In this document: positions 6,970 through 9,904 of the stretch, one piece after another
How positions within the stretch are numbered: position 1 is the stretch's first letter
Layout of the letters: each line of letters opens with the position of its first letter
Origin: Flavobacteriaceae bacterium
GTDB taxonomy: Bacteria > Bacteroidota > Bacteroidia > Flavobacteriales > Flavobacteriaceae
Reading direction: 5' to 3'
Assembly (NCBI GenBank): GCA_030590765.1
Contig: JAUVCP010000050.1
Span: forward strand, 1 to 9,904
Length of the DNA stretch: 9,904 nucleotides
Program-made: the position numbers and the translations under genes
The notes under the pieces: model-generated
What the model was told of the DNA's origin: nothing
The model's input: the letters and a program-made list of their open reading frames with translations, nothing else
The model's database searches: none

Positions 6970-9156
6970 ATGAACAAACATGGATTATTATTACTGTTTA
7001 TTATGATTTTCATTTCCTGTAACCAAAATAAAAAAACGGAAGATAAGATTACTCCAATACCTAAATCCAATTATTTGCAAAACAGGGCGCCTTTGCAAAC
7101 CAAACCATACCTGGAATTGCCATTAGGAGCTATAAAAACAGAAGGTTGGTTACTAGATCAATTAGAGCGTATGAAAACTGGGTTAACTGGTTATTTGGAT
7201 AAGATCTATCCGGAAGTTGTGGGTAAACGTAATGGATGGCTTGGTGGCGATGGTGATGGATGGGAAAGAGGACCTTATTGGATTGATGGTCTTTTACCAT
7301 TGGCATATATTCTTGATGATGATGCACTAAAAGAGAAAGCTCAACCATGGATAGAATGGACACTCAATAACCAACAAGAAAGTGGGTATTTGGGACCAAT
7401 TCCATTCGAAACCCCTCCCGCTTATGAGGCTGGAATTCAAAGAGGGCAACGAAAAGATTGGTGGCCAAAAATGGTGATGTTAAAAATAATGCAACAGTAT
7501 TATAATGCAACAGAAGACCAACGGGTAATTACAACACTTACTAAGTATTTTAAATTTCAATTAAAAGAGTTGGTAAACACACCTCTCGATCATTGGACAT
7601 TCTGGGCAGATCGTAGAGCAGGAGATAACATGCAGGTAGTATACTGGCTTTATAATATTACCGGTGATGATTATTTGTTAGAATTAGGTGAGCTATTGGC
7701 AGAACAGTCATTTCCTTGGACAGATATTTTCTTGAATGAAGAAAATCATTCCGATGCTTATTCACCCTGGCATTATTTTAGAATGAAAACATATCCTTTT
7801 GATCAAAAAGAAATTGAGGCACTTACGGTTTCACAAATGGGAGGAATGCACTGTGTTAATTTTTCGCAAGGATTAAAACAACCCTTGGTATATTACCAAC
7901 AGAATAAAGATAAAAAGCAGATTGTAGCTACAAAAAAGGCGCTAAAAGATATTGAACATTACCATGGGCAACCTCAAGGAATGTTTGGAGGTGATGAGGG
8001 ACTTCATGGTAAAGATCCGGTTATAGGTGTAGAGTTTTGTTCAATTTCAGAGACCATGTTTTCATTAGAATCTATGTTATCCATTACCGGAGACATGGAA
8101 TACGCAGATTTGCTAGAAAAGATTACCTATAATGCGCTTCCTACCCAAGCTTCAGATGATTTTACCAAGCGCCAATACTTTCAGGCAGCAAATCAGGTTG
8201 AATTGTCAGACCGTTTAGAAGCATCTTATCAAAAGGTTGGTCATAAAGGAACAGACTATGTATTTGGTGTACTAAGTGGATATCCGTGTTGTACAACAAA
8301 TATGCATCAGTCATGGCCAAAATTTGTACAAAACCTTTGGTATGCTACTGCTGATGGTGGAGTGGCCGCACTACTTTATGCACCAAGTAATGTAACACTT
8401 AAAGTAGGGAATGGAATTGAGGCCAAAATAACCGAAACTACAGGTTTCCCTTTTCGTGATGAAGTAAATTTCACCATCAATTTAGATAAATCAGGGAATT
8501 TCCCTTTTCATTTACGTTTGCCTGGTTGGACGGAGAATCCAATAATTACAATTAACGGTGAAGTTTGGAATGGAACAGCAGAAGATCAAGTAGCCAAAAT
8601 CGATAGAACATGGAGAGATGGAGATAAAGTGAAATTGAAAATGCCAATGAAATTAAAAACATCACAATGGTATGATTTTGCTATAAGTGTTGAACGGGGA
8701 CCATTGGTATATTCTCTAAAGATCAATGAAGAAAGAAAAATAAAAAATAGGGGAGACAAATTTGGAGAGTTTGAAGAGGTATTTGCCAAAGATAAGTGGA
8801 ATTACTCCTTGTATTATAAAGATTTGGAAGACATGACCTCAAATTTTGAAGTAGAAGAATTGGATTGGGATGGAAGTTATCCATGGAATTTAGAGAATAC
8901 ACCAATTCGATTAAAAGCCCGTGGCGTTGCACTTCCTGAATGGAAACTTCAAAATGGCTTACCTACATTTCCAAGTTGGTGGGGTGGTAGAAAAGTAGAT
9001 GAAGGAGATATTAAATTTGAAGACATTACGCTAATACCCTACGGAACAACAACCTTGAGAATAACTGAATTTCCTGTCAATGATATGCGATTTATTAGTT
9101 GGTCACAAGGAAAGCGTTTGGGGGGTATGGAAGAATATAAAAAACAGTACAATTAA
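6970..9156 (+). CDS. DUF1680/GH127-like beta-L-arabinofuranosidase-type lipoprotein
   Basis: This is a 728-residue envelope lipoprotein. The signal runs M-N-K-H, a hydrophobic core at 5-15, and lipobox F-I-S-C with Cys17. The remainder is the DUF1680 fold: an alpha/alpha barrel up to about residue 460, then beta-sandwich domains. The family opening P-L-G-A-I-K-T-E-G-W-L appears near 51-61. The zinc-thiolate catalytic site known from HypBA1 of GH127 appears conserved: E355-x-C357 and the C440-C441 pair in G-Y-P-C-C-T-T-N, with E343 in G-G-D-E-G-L a candidate acid/base. The spacing C357 to C440 (83) is near that of HypBA1 (77). The late R-G-P-L-V-Y-S-L block and a R-L-P-G-W segment also fit. 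It starts 21 bases after the ATPase gene and closes the operon. The G-V-E-F-C-S variant belongs to a subgroup whose substrate I do not know, so arabinofuranosidase is a family-level guess. After Cys17 the sequence is N-Q-N-K-K, without an obviously acidic surface-export signal. Confidence 0.82.
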   Translation: MNKHGLLLLFIMIFISCNQNKKTEDKITPIPKSNYLQNRAPLQTKPYLELPLGAIKTEGWLLDQLERMKTGLTGYLDKIYPEVVGKRNGWLGGDGDGWERGPYWIDGLLPLAYILDDDALKEKAQPWIEWTLNNQQESGYLGPIPFETPPAYEAGIQRGQRKDWWPKMVMLKIMQQYYNATEDQRVITTLTKYFKFQLKELVNTPLDHWTFWADRRAGDNMQVVYWLYNITGDDYLLELGELLAEQSFPWTDIFLNEENHSDAYSPWHYFRMKTYPFDQKEIEALTVSQMGGMHCVNFSQGLKQPLVYYQQNKDKKQIVATKKALKDIEHYHGQPQGMFGGDEGLHGKDPVIGVEFCSISETMFSLESMLSITGDMEYADLLEKITYNALPTQASDDFTKRQYFQAANQVELSDRLEASYQKVGHKGTDYVFGVLSGYPCCTTNMHQSWPKFVQNLWYATADGGVAALLYAPSNVTLKVGNGIEAKITETTGFPFRDEVNFTINLDKSGNFPFHLRLPGWTENPIITINGEVWNGTAEDQVAKIDRTWRDGDKVKLKMPMKLKTSQWYDFAISVERGPLVYSLKINEERKIKNRGDKFGEFEEVFAKDKWNYSLYYKDLEDMTSNFEVEELDWDGSYPWNLENTPIRLKARGVALPEWKLQNGLPTFPSWWGGRKVDEGDIKFEDITLIPYGTTTLRITEFPVNDMRFISWSQGKRLGGMEEYKKQYN

Positions 9157-9176
9157 GATTTTGGGGTAACCTCCAC

Positions 9177-9204
9177 AATCAATATTTTATTTTAAAAATT
9201 GATT
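9177..9204. terminator. Weak AT-rich inverted repeat between convergent genes
   Basis: AATCAAT at 9177-9183 is repeated inverted as ATTGATT at 9198-9204. An inner TTTT/AAAA pairing (9185-9188 with 9194-9197) can extend the stem past one bulged A. It lies in the 66-base gap between two convergent genes, where a bidirectional terminator is expected. The stem has almost no G-C pairs and no clean U tract follows, so it may be chance in AT-rich DNA. Confidence 0.3.
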
Positions 9205-9222
9205 AAATAAAATTTACAAAAT

Positions 9223-9904
9223 TTACTCAATAATTAAACTCTTTTTAAACTCCTGAACAACGGCAAAATATCCCAATGCAAAATTATTTGTTTGATCCAC
9301 ATTATCATAAAAATCGATATTGTCAATATCTGTAACATTAATGATATTGCCTCTAACAGTAGCTACTGGTGTAGCAAAAATATCGAGATCAGATTTACTC
9401 TGTTCAATAAGTAAGTTCATATAATTAAAAAATGCCCTGTCAACACCCATAATTCTTATATCAACCTCTTGACCTGGTTCAAGAACTCTATCATACAAAT
9501 AAGAAAATTGAAACTGTTCACCCTGATAAAATTTATCTTTCGAAAGAAAAAATTCATTAAAATCAAAATCAAATAGATAAAAGTCGTTGCGACCTATTTC
9601 ATCTGTTATAGTTGTGATAATTTCAGTTTGACCACCATCAAGAGAGGTTCCTTCTCCCTGTATAAGTGTGTCTATTGCTACAGCTGGAACATAATAAGTT
9701 TTTGCCAGATATAACTGGTTTTCATGATCAACCTGAAATATTAACTCACCTTGAGTTAATAAAAATGAGTTGCTTACTTCTTTTTGATAAACTCCCGGTT
9801 CCACTTCTAATAATACTACAAAACCAGGGTTGAAAAAAGTAGGATCAATACCTAAATTGGTAATGGTAATTTGTTTTAAATCGGTTACCGCAACTTCCCC
9901 GAAA
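9223..9904 (-). CDS. DUF4249-type protein, C-terminal part
   Basis: This is the last 226 or so residues of a gene that enters from the right edge on the - strand. The frame stays open to the edge, so the GTG at 9804 is internal and not the start. The C-terminus carries the pattern I recognise from DUF4249 proteins of Bacteroidota: F-F-N-Y-M-N-L-L-I-E-Q, then F-A-T-P-V-A-T-V-R-G-N-I-I-N-V-T-D, then N-F-A-L-G-Y-F-A-V. The visible N-terminal part (V-T-D-L-K-Q-I-T-I-T-N-L-G, later F-V-V-L-L-E-V-E-P-G) is beta-rich, consistent with its extracellular beta-sandwich nature. Family members are usually lipoproteins encoded next to a TonB-dependent receptor with a carboxypeptidase-like domain; that gene would lie beyond the right edge. 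The function is unknown. Being convergent with the sugar operon, it is probably unrelated to it. Confidence 0.75.
   Translation of the reverse strand, partial: FGEVAVTDLKQITITNLGIDPTFFNPGFVVLLEVEPGVYQKEVSNSFLLTQGELIFQVDHENQLYLAKTYYVPAVAIDTLIQGEGTSLDGGQTEIITTITDEIGRNDFYLFDFDFNEFFLSKDKFYQGEQFQFSYLYDRVLEPGQEVDIRIMGVDRAFFNYMNLLIEQSKSDLDIFATPVATVRGNIINVTDIDNIDFYDNVDQTNNFALGYFAVVQEFKKSLIIE

Noticed and set aside
9164..9170. Short palindrome GGTAACC as an operator or terminator
   Set aside because: It is only seven bases with no repeated copy elsewhere at a promoter-like position; chance is sufficient.
9223..9804. A complete 193-residue gene starting at GTG 9804
   Set aside because: The frame continues without a stop to the right edge and the extra residues continue the same beta-rich pattern, so the gene is partial.

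Overview
The window is AT-rich (roughly one third G+C by eye) and looks like Bacteroidota. It has short lipoprotein signal peptides ending in S-C, few strong Shine-Dalgarno sites, and at the right edge a gene for a DUF4249-type protein, a family I know essentially only from that phylum. All genes from the left edge to about 9156 lie on the + strand with gaps of 38 bases or less, or with overlaps, and read as one operon. The last gene is convergent and marks the end of the locus.

Layout: the C-terminal end of an ABC sugar solute-binding protein (to 278); two MalF/MalG-type permeases (305-1162, 1189-2001); a GH130 glycosidase/phosphorylase gene split by an in-frame TAA (2030-3484); a lipoprotein with an apparent alpha/alpha-toroid fold (3477-4742); a second, divergent GH130 enzyme (4739-5809); a MalK/UgpC-type ABC ATPase (5848-6948); and a large lipoprotein of the DUF1680/GH127 beta-L-arabinofuranosidase-like type (6970-9156). 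A weak AT-rich inverted repeat then separates the operon from the 3' part of the DUF4249 gene on the - strand (9223 to the right edge).

Inferred pathway: the two lipoproteins act outside the inner membrane and trim or bind a glycan. The binding protein and permeases, powered by the downstream ATPase, import the resulting oligosaccharide. The two GH130 proteins have no signal peptide and would break beta-mannosidic (or related) linkages in the cytoplasm. The substrate is not proven. GH130 points to beta-mannosides, and the GH127-like protein suggests an arabinofuranose-type or related side sugar.

The points most worth a second look are the single in-frame stop in an otherwise intact first GH130 gene, the use of an ABC importer rather than a visible SusC/SusD pair for glycan uptake, and the unassigned toroid lipoprotein placed between the two GH130 genes with overlaps on both sides. 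There is no RNA gene, CRISPR array, insertion sequence or gene-free stretch over 300 bases.
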